Source: Chloroflexota bacterium (GTDB lineage Bacteria; Chloroflexota; Anaerolineae; Aggregatilineales; Phototrophicaceae). Taken from it: a DNA stretch of 64,000 bases. A program made the position numbers and the translations under genes. The number at the start of each line of letters is the position of its first letter. Within the stretch, counting starts at the first letter, position 1. The stretch is from the NCBI GenBank assembly GCA_026707225.1, contig JAPOXG010000098.1, forward strand, positions 37,082-101,081, given 5' to 3'. Under the pieces are notes generated by a model. That model ran no database searches. It worked only from the letters and a program-made list of their open reading frames with translations, and was not told where the DNA came from. Shown here one piece after another: positions 17,480 to 25,430 of the stretch.

Positions 17480-18787
17480 TTAGAATTCGGTCTTAACCCG
17501 CTGCAGGATTGCGTTGACTTCTTCTTCGGCTTCCGCCAGCACGGTATCGATATCTTCGCCGGCGATGACGACGCGATCGCGCATGCGCATGATGGCCTCA
17601 ATCACCTCGTTGTATCCGGCGAAACGCGGATGGAAGTAGCTGGACGTGATTTCGTCGAGGAAGACCGGCATGATCTCGTTGTTCTTGAATTCTTCGGTCT
17701 CCAGGTAGGCGGCTTTCGGCTGGAACAAGCCCCCTTCGTTGAGGTAGCGATCGGGCCGACTGGTCAGCCAGGCGATCAGCTTCCAAGCCGCGGCTTGTTT
17801 CGCCTCGGAAGAAGTGGCGTTGGCCATCAAGTTGAAGCCGTAGTTGGCGAAGCCGTTGGGGTTGACCGCGTCTTCCCAGCGCAACTGCGGATAGATGCCG
17901 TAGTTGGGCGCGAAGCTGTCTTCGGCTTCAAGCAGCGGCACCGCCCAATTGCCCATGGTGCACTCGGTCGCCATCCTCTCCGCGGAGCGGAAACCAGTGC
18001 GCGAGACGACATATTCGGGACCGCCCAGGTTCCATTCGTTCGCCCAGTTGTTCCAGTATTCAAGCACGCGCTTCACCTCGGGCGTGTTGATGTCCGCGGT
18101 GTAGTTGACCTCGTCGAACATGTCGCCGCCGAGCTGCTGCACCATCGGGTTGAAGTGCAGCATCATGTAGACAGGCGCCGACCAATTGAAATCGAATCCG
18201 CGCCGGGTGATGACGCCGTTTTCATCGCGGATAGTCAACTTCTCGGCGACCTCGACCATGCCTTCAAAGGTGTAGGGGAAGTCCTCGGCCGGGTCCAGGC
18301 CGGCATCAGCCCAGGAGTCAAGGTTGACATAACAGGCGTAGGCGCTCATTTCAGTGGGAATGCCGTAGAGCGTGCCATCGTAGGTGGCGCCGGCGAGCAT
18401 GCCCTCAGCCATGTCGCCGCTGCCGTAAAGGGCCTTTATATCATCAACGGACTCCAAGCCCCAGCCGGCTGGATCCACCGGAGCGAGGATACCCTGCAGG
18501 TAGAACTCCGCGCTGCGACCCGTGGCCAGGTTGAAGAGGTCGGGGCCCGCGCCGGATGCCATCGCAGTATTCAGCGTGGCGAAAAAGTCCGCCGACGGTA
18601 TCGTCTCGTACTCAACGGTGATGTGCGGATTGGCTTCCATGAAGGCGGCGATCATCTCTTCATCGAGGGCGACGCGCGGCAAATAAGCGTGTCCCCAGTA
18701 GGTAATCGTCACCGGTTCGTCCTGCGCCAGGGCAACGGGCGCAAGCAGACCTACAATCAAGAGAATGAGCAGTACTTTGACTTTCAT
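17480..18787 (-). CDS. Extracellular sugar-binding protein of ABC transporter, tandem copy C
   Basis: This is a 435-residue family 1 solute-binding protein (UgpB/MalE-like). The signal peptide MKVKVLLILLIVGLLAPVALA has cleavage at about 21/22 and no lipobox cysteine, unusual for a Gram-positive-type anchor. Mature features are EEMIAAFMEANPHITVEYE, ASGAGPDLF, YGIPTEMSAYACYVN and the C-terminal AEEEVNAILQRVKTEF. The ATG at 18787 has AGAGG upstream; an earlier in-frame start at 18856 runs through the leader. It is near-identical in most regions to copies B and A but differs at residues 84-96 (LFNLATGRSAEFY), in the lobe that contacts ligand. It probably feeds the two downstream permeases. Confidence 0.9.
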   Translation of the reverse strand: MKVKVLLILLIVGLLAPVALAQDEPVTITYWGHAYLPRVALDEEMIAAFMEANPHITVEYETIPSADFFATLNTAMASGAGPDLFNLATGRSAEFYLQGILAPVDPAGWGLESVDDIKALYGSGDMAEGMLAGATYDGTLYGIPTEMSAYACYVNLDSWADAGLDPAEDFPYTFEGMVEVAEKLTIRDENGVITRRGFDFNWSAPVYMMLHFNPMVQQLGGDMFDEVNYTADINTPEVKRVLEYWNNWANEWNLGGPEYVVSRTGFRSAERMATECTMGNWAVPLLEAEDSFAPNYGIYPQLRWEDAVNPNGFANYGFNLMANATSSEAKQAAAWKLIAWLTSRPDRYLNEGGLFQPKAAYLETEEFKNNEIMPVFLDEITSSYFHPRFAGYNEVIEAIMRMRDRVVIAGEDIDTVLAEAEEEVNAILQRVKTEF

Positions 18788-18898
18788 GATCAGCCCTCTT
18801 TTTTTACCTATTTCGTTTGAAGGTCTATTCTCAAGCACTCTTGTAACACAAAACACATCAGCGGGTCAAGAGCAAACAAGGCGCCATTCGGCGGACGC

Positions 18899-19006
18899 TT
18901 AGGTGACTGAGTTCGGTTTCTCGCAGAAGCTGTCGCCTATGATGAGCAAATCCATGTGCGTGCGCAGGAAACAGTCGATGGCTTCTTCGGGCGAGCAGAC
19001 GATGGG
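18899..19006 (-). pseudogene. Truncated 3' end of carbamoyltransferase gene (scar between copies C and B)
   Basis: Encodes CSPEEAIDCFLRTHMDLLII followed by GDSFCEKPNSVT and stop, almost identical to the C terminus of the intact carbamoyltransferase at 22423. Upstream of the junction 9-mer (18998-19006) the sequence switches to the permease gene. It was created by the tandem duplication and has no independent function that I can see. Confidence 0.85.
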
Positions 19007-19125
19007 ATAGAGAAAGAATATCAGGAAGAAGATGGTGGCTGGGTGACGAAAAGCAGCCCGTAGTATTGACGCCTCTGCACCAGACCCACCGTCCGCCAAG
19101 CGCTGAAAAGCCCTGTATTACGCAT
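18998..19125 (-). pseudogene. Truncated, frameshifted 5' end of MalF-type permease gene (scar between copies C and B)
   Basis: Starts ATG at 19125 (MRNTGLFSAWRTVGLVQRRQ) like the intact permease. It has lost one base in the stretch at about 19041-19057 relative to the sister scar, so the frame breaks after GLLFV. It stops matching at FFLYPIV, the junction with the carbamoyltransferase fragment. Confidence 0.82.
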
Positions 19126-19154
19126 GTTCTTCGTCAAGATGGTTTACGATACGC

Positions 19155-19186
19155 CCCCGCCCCGGCAGTCTTGCGCCAGGACGGGG
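19155..19186 (-). other. Conserved stem-loop after binding-protein gene (copy B)
   Basis: CCCCGCCCCGGC, loop AGTCTTGC, GCCAGGACGGGG on the plus strand: 10 of 12 positions pair. The loop matches copy C while the stem has changed on both sides compared with copy A. Confidence 0.55.
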
Positions 19187-19213
19187 ATACATGATTCGTC
19201 GAAAGCGGGCGCC

Positions 19214-20518
19214 TTAGAATTCGGTCTTGGCCCGCTGCAAAATGGCGTTGACTTCTTCCTCGGTCTCCGCCAGCACGGTATCGATGTCCTCGCCGGCGAT
19301 GACGACGCGATCGCGCATGCGTATGAGGGCGTCAATCACCTCGCTGAAGCCGGCGAAACGCGGATGGAAGTAGTTGACCGCTATCTCGTCAAGGAAGACC
19401 TTCATGACCTCATTGTTCTTGAATTCTTCGCTCTCAATGTATTCGATTTTCGGCTGGAACAAGCCCCCTTCGTTGAGGTAGCGATCGGGCCGGCTGGACA
19501 GCCAGGCGATCAGCTTCCAAGCCGCGGCCTGTTTCGCCTCGGAAGAACTGGCGTTGACCATCCAGTAGAAGCCATAATTGGCGAAGCCGTTGGGGTTGAC
19601 CGCGTCTTCCCAGCGCAACTGCGGATAGAGGGCCCAGTTGGGTATAAAGCTCTCTGCGCGTTCAAGCAGCGGCACCGCCCAATTGCCCATTGAGCACTCC
19701 ATGCCCATCCGCTCCTCGCTGCGGATACCAGTGCGCGAGGTGACATATTCGGGACCGCCCAGGTTCCATTCGTTGGCCCAGTTGTTCCAGTATTCAAGCA
19801 CGCGTCGTACCTCGGGCGTGTTGATGTGGGCGACGTAGTTGACCTCGTCGATCATATCGCCGCCGAGCTGCTGCACCATCGGGTTGAAGTGCAGCATCAT
19901 GAAGATAGCCGCCGACCAGTTGAAATCAAATCCGCGCCGGGTGATGACGCCGTTTTCATCGCGGATGGTCATCTTCTCGGCGACAGCGGGCAAGGCTTCA
20001 TAGGTATAGGGGAAGTCTTCTGCCGGGTCGAGGCCCGCCTCGGCCCAGACGTCAAGGTTGAGATAACAGGCGTAGGCGCTCATTTCCGTGGGGATGCCAT
20101 AGAGCGTGCCATCGTAGGTGGCGCCGGTGAGCATGCCCTCAGCCATGTCGCCGCTGCCGTAGAGCGCCCTCACTTCGTCAATGGTCCCAAAGCCCCAGGC
20201 GGTCGGGTCCACCGGAGCAAGCATGCCCTGGAGGTAGTACTCGACGTGATGAGACGTGGCCTGGTTGAACATGTCGGGTCCAGCGCCGGATGCCATCGCG
20301 GTATTCAGCGTTGCGTAGAAGTCCGACGGCACGGGATTGTACTCAACCGTGATATGCGGATTGGCCTCCATGAAGGCGGCGATCATTTCTTGATCGAGGG
20401 CGACGCGCGGCAGATAATTGTGACCCCAGGCTGTGATCGTCACCGGTTCGTCCTGCGCCTGCGCGAATGGCACAAGCAGGCCCACAATCAAGAGAATAAG
20501 CAGTACTTTGACTTTCAT
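19214..20518 (-). CDS. Extracellular sugar-binding protein of ABC transporter, tandem copy B
   Basis: The 434-residue paralogue has signal peptide MKVKVLLILLIVGLLVPFAQA and cleavage at about 21/22. It is collinear with copy C apart from a one-residue gap near residue 66 (PSDFYA versus PSADFFA). Its variable pocket segment reads MFNQATSHHVEYY, with two histidines where copy C has Gly-Arg-Ser. The C-terminal half (RVLEYWNNWANEWNLGGPEYV, RPDRYLNEGGLFQPK) is nearly invariant, as expected if all copies dock on the same permeases. A promoter-like sequence sits in its leader. Confidence 0.9.
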   Translation of the reverse strand: MKVKVLLILLIVGLLVPFAQAQDEPVTITAWGHNYLPRVALDQEMIAAFMEANPHITVEYNPVPSDFYATLNTAMASGAGPDMFNQATSHHVEYYLQGMLAPVDPTAWGFGTIDEVRALYGSGDMAEGMLTGATYDGTLYGIPTEMSAYACYLNLDVWAEAGLDPAEDFPYTYEALPAVAEKMTIRDENGVITRRGFDFNWSAAIFMMLHFNPMVQQLGGDMIDEVNYVAHINTPEVRRVLEYWNNWANEWNLGGPEYVTSRTGIRSEERMGMECSMGNWAVPLLERAESFIPNWALYPQLRWEDAVNPNGFANYGFYWMVNASSSEAKQAAAWKLIAWLSSRPDRYLNEGGLFQPKIEYIESEEFKNNEVMKVFLDEIAVNYFHPRFAGFSEVIDALIRMRDRVVIAGEDIDTVLAETEEEVNAILQRAKTEF

Positions 20519-20570
20519 GGTAAATCCTTTCTTTAATCTATTTCGTTTAAGGGTATTTTTCTCAAGAGCT

Positions 20571-20599
20571 AATCTAACACATCAGCGCGTAATCTGCAA
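20571..20599 (-). promoter_or_regulatory. Promoter candidate for binding-protein copy B
   Basis: On the minus strand TTGCAG, 17-bp spacer, TAGATT, about 50 bp upstream of the ATG. It aligns with the TTGCTT-N17-TACACT site of copy A, so it is inherited from the duplicated unit. Confidence 0.45.
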
Positions 20600-20622
20600 A
20601 CAACGCGCCATTCGGCGGACAT

Positions 20623-20730
20623 TTAGGTGACTGAGCTCGGTTTCTCGCAGAAGCTGTCGCCTATGATGAGCAAATCCATGTGCGTGCGCAGGAAACAGTC
20701 GATGGCTTCTTCGGGCGAGCAGACGATGGG
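20623..20730 (-). pseudogene. Truncated 3' end of carbamoyltransferase gene (scar between copies B and A)
   Basis: Same fragment as at 18899-19006, starting at the junction 9-mer 20722-20730 and ending in a TAA stop at 20623-20625. The nucleotide sequence is nearly identical to the other scar, so the two duplications are related events. Confidence 0.85.
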
Positions 20731-20850
20731 TTAGTGAAAGAATATCAGGAAGAAGATGGTGGCTGGGGCGACGAAAAGCAGCCCAGAGTATTGGCGCTTC
20801 TGCACCAGCCCCATGGCCCGCCAAGCGGTGGCTAGCCGACCAATACCCAT
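20731..20850 (-). pseudogene. Truncated 5' end of MalF-type permease gene ending in a stop (scar between copies B and A)
   Basis: A 39-codon open frame beginning MGIGRLATAWRAMGLVQKRQ and ending LIFFH then TAA. It matches the first helix of a permease. The N terminus differs from the intact permease (which has MRNSGLFGARRTMGLVQKRQ), so this copy may preserve an older or recombined 5' end. The stop comes just before the junction 9-mer. Confidence 0.8.
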
Positions 20851-20878
20851 ATTTTCCTCTTGGACGCTTCGCGTTAGA

Positions 20879-20911
20879 CCCCGGTCGCGACAGTCTTGGC
20901 CGAGACCGGGG
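20879..20911 (-). other. Conserved stem-loop after binding-protein gene (copy A)
   Basis: CCCCGGTC...GACCGGGG form a perfect 8-bp outer stem on the plus strand, with the CAGTCTT loop shared by copies B and C. The stem bases differ from copy B on both arms while pairing is kept. Confidence 0.55.
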
Positions 20912-20933
20912 ACGCAGGATACGTTTCCAAATA

Positions 20934-20993
20934 CCTGCCCGCTTAGCTCGTCGAATTACTAATCCAAGCGAGCGCTCGACGAGCGCGGGCAGG
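20934..20993. other. Long GC-rich hairpin, unique to unit A
   Basis: CCTGCCCGC-TTAG-CTCGTCGA pairs with TCGACGAG-C-GCGGGCAGG, an imperfect stem of about 17 bp around a 21-base loop. It lies just downstream of binding-protein copy A. No T-run; possibly a transcription barrier or a small mobile palindrome. Confidence 0.45.
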
Positions 20994-21013
20994 CTTCGGC
21001 ACAATTGGGTGAC

Positions 21014-22318
21014 TTAGAATTCGGTCTTAACCCGCTGCAGGATTGCGTTGACTTCCTCGTCGGTCTCCGCCAGCACGGTATCGATGTCTTCGCCGGCGAT
21101 GACGACGCGATCGCGCATGCGCATGATGGCGTCAATCACCTCGTTGAACCCGGCGAAACGCGGGTGGAAGTAGCTGGACGCGATCTCGTCGAGGAAGACC
21201 GGCATGATCTCATTGTTCTTGAATTCTTCGCTCTCCAGGTAGGCGGCTTTCGGCTGGAACAAGCCGGCTTCGTTGAGGTAGCGATCGGGCCGGCTGGACA
21301 GCCAGGCGATCAGCTTCCAGGCGGCTGCCTGCTCCGCCTCGGAAGCGTTGGCGTTGACCATCCAGTAGAAGCCATAGTTGGCGAAGCCGTTGGGGTTAAC
21401 CGCGTCTGCAAAGCGCAGCTGCGGATAGATGGCGTAGTTAGGCGCGAAGCTGTCTTCAGCTTCGAGGCCCGGCACGGCCCAATTGCCCATGGTGCATTCG
21501 GTCGCCATCCTCTCCTCGCCGCGGAAACCCGTGCGCGAGACGACGTATTCGGGACCGCCCAGGTTCCATTCGTTCGCCCAGTTGTTCCAGTATTCAAGCA
21601 CGCGCTTCACCTCGGGCGTGTTGATGTCCGCGACGTAGTTGACCTCGTCGATCATTTCGCCGCCCAGCTGCTGCACCATCGGGACGAAGTGCAGCATCAT
21701 GTAGATAGCCGCCGACCAATTGAAGTCGAAACCGCGCCGGGTGATGACGCCGTTTTCATCGCGGATGGTCAGCTTCTCGGCGACCTCGACCATGCCTTCA
21801 TAGGTGTAAGGGAAGTCCTCTGCCGGGTCCAGGCCCGCATCAGCCCAAGAGTCAATGTTGACATAACAGGCGTAGGCGCTCATTTCCGTGGGAATGCCGT
21901 AGAGCGTGCCATCGTAGGTGGCGCCGGCGAGCATGCCTTCAGCCATGTCGCCGCTACCGTAAAGGGCCATTATATCATCGATCGATTCCAGACCCCAGCC
22001 AGCCGGGTCAACCGGGTCAAGGATGCCCTGGAGGAAGAACTGGGCGCTGAAAGGCGTGAATTGGTTGAAGGCGGTGGGTCCAGCGCCGGATGCGAGCGCG
22101 GTGTTCAGCACGGCATAGTAGTCCGACGGCACGGGCTCGTACTCAACCGTGATATGCGGATTGGCCTCCATGAAGGCGGCGATCATTTCTTGGTCGAGTT
22201 CGACGCGCGGCAGGTGATTGTGACCCCAGGCGGTGATCGTCACCGGTTCGTCCTGCGTCCCCGCGAATGGCACAAGCAGACCAACTATCAATAAAACAAG
22301 CAAAACTCTGACTTTCAT
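21014..22318 (-). CDS. Extracellular sugar-binding protein of ABC transporter, tandem copy A
   Basis: The 434-residue paralogue sits nearest the carbamoyltransferase. An ATG at 22333 is in frame, but ATGAAAGGACTG itself contains the Shine-Dalgarno for the ATG at 22318, so 22318 is the start. The signal peptide MKVRVLLVLLIVGLLVPFAGT has a weaker cleavage context than its sisters (no alanine at -1). The variable pocket segment is AFNQFTPFSAQFF, aromatic rather than polar, again unlike B and C. The rest of the protein is nearly the same, including YGIPTEMSAYACYVN and the C-terminal VNAILQRVKTEF. Confidence 0.9.
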   Translation of the reverse strand: MKVRVLLVLLIVGLLVPFAGTQDEPVTITAWGHNHLPRVELDQEMIAAFMEANPHITVEYEPVPSDYYAVLNTALASGAGPTAFNQFTPFSAQFFLQGILDPVDPAGWGLESIDDIMALYGSGDMAEGMLAGATYDGTLYGIPTEMSAYACYVNIDSWADAGLDPAEDFPYTYEGMVEVAEKLTIRDENGVITRRGFDFNWSAAIYMMLHFVPMVQQLGGEMIDEVNYVADINTPEVKRVLEYWNNWANEWNLGGPEYVVSRTGFRGEERMATECTMGNWAVPGLEAEDSFAPNYAIYPQLRFADAVNPNGFANYGFYWMVNANASEAEQAAAWKLIAWLSSRPDRYLNEAGLFQPKAAYLESEEFKNNEIMPVFLDEIASSYFHPRFAGFNEVIDAIMRMRDRVVIAGEDIDTVLAETDEEVNAILQRVKTEF

Positions 22319-22370
22319 GATCAGTCCTTTCATTAACCCATTTCGTCTGAGGGTGTCTTTCGCAAGGGCC

Positions 22371-22399
22371 AGTGTAAACCATCAAAGTGGATAAAGCAA
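22371..22399 (-). promoter_or_regulatory. Promoter candidate for binding-protein copy A
   Basis: Minus-strand TTGCTT, 17-bp spacer, TACACT, about 50 bp before the ATG in the 104-bp gap after the carbamoyltransferase stop. It gives the binding protein its own promoter inside the operon. Confidence 0.45.
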
Positions 22400-22422
22400 A
22401 CAAGGCGTCAGTAGGCGGACGT

Positions 22423-24165
22423 TCAGGAGACTGGGCTCGGTTTCTCGCATAAGCTATCTCCGATGACCAGCAGGTCCATCCTCGTGCGCAGGAAGCAGTC
22501 GATGGCTTCTTCGGGCGAGCAGACGATGGGCTCGTTCTCGTTAAAGCTGGTGTTGACGATGACGGGCAAGCCGGTGCGCGCTTCAAACTCCCTGAGCAAG
22601 GCGTGATAGCGCGGATTGTGCTCTCGGATGACGGTTTGCAAGCGGCCCGTCTGGTCAACGTGCGACACGGCGCAAAGCCGCTCGCGCCATGCGTCGCGGA
22701 TGCGGTAGACGTGCAGCATGTGCGGCGAGGGTTGGCTGTTCTCAAAGATCTCCGCTTGGGCTTCGGCCAGCACAGCCGGCGCGAAGGGACGGAACCACTC
22801 GCGGCGCTTGATGCGGTCGTTGAGCGTTTGTTTCATGTGGGGCAAGCCCGGGTGGGCGAGGATGGAGCGGTTGCCGAGCGCGCGCGGACCCCATTCCATG
22901 CGCCCCTGGAACCAGCCGACGACTTTGCCGGCTTTCAGCGCGTCCGCCGTGCGCCGCAGAAGGTCCGGCTCGGGCAGTTCATGCGCGTTGACCCGCCGGT
23001 CAATGAGCGCCTTGCGGATTTGCGCCTGGGAATATTCCGGACCCAAGCCGGCGCTGCCCATCACATAGCGCGGAGGCCGCGGGCGCGATCTTTGCGCGGC
23101 ATACAGGGCGGCGCCGAGAGATAAACCATCATCGCCCGCGGCCGGATGTATCCAGGTTTCGTTGAAAGGCGTCTGCGCGCTGACCAAGCCATTGGCGACG
23201 CTGTTGAGGGCGCAGCCGCCCGCCATGACGATACGGTCGCCGCCGGTCAATTGGTGAAGGTGATGCAAGAGATGCAGCCAAACGCGCTCGAAAGTCCGTT
23301 GCAGACCGCGCGCCAGATCCATATCGCGCTGGGTGATCTCGGCGCCAGGCTGGCGAGGCGCGCCGAAGGTCGCCAGCATGTGGTCGGAGTAGTGACGCCC
23401 TATCGCCATTTCGCCGCTCTCGGTAATGCTGACGCCCATGTCGGCGCCGAATGGCTGGAACCAGCAGCTGTTCAAACGGAAGCCCTCATCGGTCAAGATG
23501 ACCATATCGTCGAAGCAGGCGTGGTAGGCATCGTCGCCATAAGGCGCCAAGCCCATGACTTTGCCTTCATCGCCGTAGCGGCCGTAGCCGATGAACTGGC
23601 AGATCATCGTATAAAGCGAGCCCAGCGAGTGCGGCACGAAGACGCGCTGAAGCACGTCGATGTTATGACCCTGGCAGTTAGCGAGCATGCAGGTGACAAA
23701 GTCGCCGGAGCCGTCGGCGCTGAAGCCGGCCGTCTGATCGTAGGGCGACGTAAAATAGGCGCTGGCGATATGAGCCAGGTGATGCTCGATGTTTAACTGA
23801 CGGAATCTGAGAGCGGCTGGATCGCAGTCGATAGCGGCCGCCAGTTGCGACTTCGTGTCCAATTGCCTGACCTGGCTCGCGCCTGTTTTGAGCAGCGCGG
23901 GCATGCGCCTGGGATTGCGCAACAGAAAAGCCGACTTTTGGGCGACGTTGGCGGCCGGGTTGCGCGCGATGGCGACGCAGTCAATGTCGGACGGTCGCAG
24001 GCCCGCCATGTCCAGGACGCGGCGGGCGGCCAGCTGCGGGAAGCCAGCGTAATACTTGATCCGATTCAGGCGCTCTTCTGCGATGGCGGCTATCGGTACG
24101 CCATCGACGACGAGGGCGGCCGAAGCGCCAGCGTGTTCGCTATTGATGCCGAGGATGACGGTCAA
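22423..24165 (-). CDS. Carbamoyltransferase, NodU/CmcH/TobZ family
   Basis: About 580 residues with the two-domain layout of O-carbamoyltransferases. The N-terminal Kae1-like domain begins VILGINSEHAGASAALVVDG and contains the metal-binding histidine motif LNIEHHLAHIASAYFTSPYD, FSADGSGDF, GYGRYGDEGKVMGLAPYGD and VMAGGCALNSVANG. The C-terminal YrdC-like part has WFQGRMEWGPRALGNRSIL and NTSFNENEPIVCSPEEAI. These enzymes use carbamoyl phosphate and ATP to carbamoylate hydroxyls of sugars or antibiotics. TTG at 24165 is preferred (GGAAGGGAA upstream, family-typical N terminus); a GTG at 24216 is also in frame. It heads the operon with sugar import and epimerase genes. Confidence 0.85.
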   Translation of the reverse strand: MTVILGINSEHAGASAALVVDGVPIAAIAEERLNRIKYYAGFPQLAARRVLDMAGLRPSDIDCVAIARNPAANVAQKSAFLLRNPRRMPALLKTGASQVRQLDTKSQLAAAIDCDPAALRFRQLNIEHHLAHIASAYFTSPYDQTAGFSADGSGDFVTCMLANCQGHNIDVLQRVFVPHSLGSLYTMICQFIGYGRYGDEGKVMGLAPYGDDAYHACFDDMVILTDEGFRLNSCWFQPFGADMGVSITESGEMAIGRHYSDHMLATFGAPRQPGAEITQRDMDLARGLQRTFERVWLHLLHHLHQLTGGDRIVMAGGCALNSVANGLVSAQTPFNETWIHPAAGDDGLSLGAALYAAQRSRPRPPRYVMGSAGLGPEYSQAQIRKALIDRRVNAHELPEPDLLRRTADALKAGKVVGWFQGRMEWGPRALGNRSILAHPGLPHMKQTLNDRIKRREWFRPFAPAVLAEAQAEIFENSQPSPHMLHVYRIRDAWRERLCAVSHVDQTGRLQTVIREHNPRYHALLREFEARTGLPVIVNTSFNENEPIVCSPEEAIDCFLRTRMDLLVIGDSLCEKPSPVS

Positions 24166-24350
24166 GGTCCGTATTCCCTTCCCTACGCCGCTTGGCGCGC
24201 GGCGCCAGCTTGACACGATGCTCGTGAACAGGCGATCAAGGCTACAAGAGATTGTAATCGCATTCCACTTAGAGCATGGCGACTCAACGAACGAGAACGC
24301 GGGAACATTGTGCTATAGTTCTATTGTCAGGATAGTCATGCGAGCGGCGA

Positions 24351-25430
24351 ATGCCCAAACCCAAGATGATCATCGATACCGACTTGCACCCCGTGCCGAT
24401 CCATGAGCAGGTGGCAGAATACCTTGAGGAGCCTTGGCGGACGCGCTATCTTCGCGGCGATCACGGCGCCGGGCATCCCAATCTTTACAATCCCAACGGC
24501 GTGATGAAATCGGATGCCGTGACCGAAGACGGGCGGCGCATCGAAAGATCGCCCGAGACGATGGCCAGCCACTTCCTGGATGTTTACGACATCGACTACG
24601 CCGTGCTGAATCCGATGGAGTCGATGGAGCACTGCGTCTCGCCCGACGCGCATTATTCGGCGGCGGCGCTGACGGCGGTGAATACCCATTTCGTCGAAGA
24701 TTGGCTGCCGGTCGATGAGCGCTATCTGGCGTCGATCATGGTCGCTTTCAGCAATATCGAATTGGCGGCGCAAGAGATTCATCGGCTGGGCGCGCATCCG
24801 CGGGTCTGTCAGGTGCTGATGGTCAGCGGCTCGCCATTTCCCCTGGGGCACAGCTATTTTCATCCCATCTATGAAGCGGCGGTGGAATACGATCTGCCGG
24901 TGGCGATTCATCCCGGGCTGGAAGGGGTCGGCATCGCTGGCTCGGGCGGCACGGCCGGTTTCGTCGCCAACTATCTGGAGTGGCATACCTTGCTGGCGAC
25001 ATCTTACATGACCCAATTGGTCAGCTTGGTGGTCGAGGGCGTCTTCCAGAAGTTCCCGACGCTGAAGTATGTCTTTGTTGAAGGGGGCGTCGCCTGGCTG
25101 CCGGCGCTGATGTGGCGGCTGGACAAGAATTGGAAGGCGCTGCGCTCGACCACGCCCTGGCTGACGCGCCGCCCGAGCGAGATCATTCAGGATCATATCG
25201 CGCTGACGACGCAGCCGATCGAAGAACCGGAGGACGACCGGCATTTCCAGCAGGTCCTGGAAATGTTTGACGCGGAAAAGATGCTGATGTTTTCCAGCGA
25301 TTATCCGCATTGGGATGGCGATACGCCGGACTTCGCCATGCGGCATTTGCGCCCGGAGCTGCGCGAGGCGGTGATGTATCGCAATGCGCTTGACGTGTTC
25401 AAACTGAAGGCGCCGAGCCATGTCGGTTAA
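24351..25430 (+). CDS. Amidohydrolase family 2 (ACMSD-like) metal-dependent hydrolase/decarboxylase
   Basis: This 359-residue TIM-barrel amidohydrolase has DTDLHP at the start (in place of HxH), LPVAIHPGLEG with the central metal-site histidine, a VFVEGGVAWLPALMWRLDKNW motif and FSSDYPHWDGDTP with the late catalytic aspartate. This is the pattern of the aminocarboxymuconate-semialdehyde decarboxylase/5-carboxyvanillate group. The stop overlaps the start of the Rieske-protein gene by 11 bp, so the two are translated together. Probable role: hydrolysis or decarboxylation of an aromatic-derived acid, with the Rieske partner hinting at oxygenase chemistry. Confidence 0.85.
   Translation: MPKPKMIIDTDLHPVPIHEQVAEYLEEPWRTRYLRGDHGAGHPNLYNPNGVMKSDAVTEDGRRIERSPETMASHFLDVYDIDYAVLNPMESMEHCVSPDAHYSAAALTAVNTHFVEDWLPVDERYLASIMVAFSNIELAAQEIHRLGAHPRVCQVLMVSGSPFPLGHSYFHPIYEAAVEYDLPVAIHPGLEGVGIAGSGGTAGFVANYLEWHTLLATSYMTQLVSLVVEGVFQKFPTLKYVFVEGGVAWLPALMWRLDKNWKALRSTTPWLTRRPSEIIQDHIALTTQPIEEPEDDRHFQQVLEMFDAEKMLMFSSDYPHWDGDTPDFAMRHLRPELREAVMYRNALDVFKLKAPSHVG

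Larger units (their letters stand above)
17262..18997. repeat. Tandem duplication unit C (closest to the permease genes)
   Basis: First of three direct repeats of about 1.72-1.80 kb, each holding one binding-protein gene plus its leader. The unit runs from GACGATGGG in the permease gene (17262-17270) to the same 9-mer at 18998-19006. Gene order in transcription direction within each unit: 3' end of carbamoyltransferase gene, promoter, binding-protein gene, stem-loop, 5' end of permease gene. Confidence 0.85.
18998..20721. repeat. Tandem duplication unit B
   Basis: Second direct repeat, bounded by GACGATGGG at 18998-19006 and 20722-20730, containing binding-protein copy B. Confidence 0.85.
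20722..22521. repeat. Tandem duplication unit A (next to the intact carbamoyltransferase)
   Basis: Third direct repeat, bounded by GACGATGGG at 20722-20730 and 22522-22530, containing binding-protein copy A. It is about 70 bp longer than the others because of extra sequence with a large hairpin downstream of the binding-protein gene. Confidence 0.85.
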
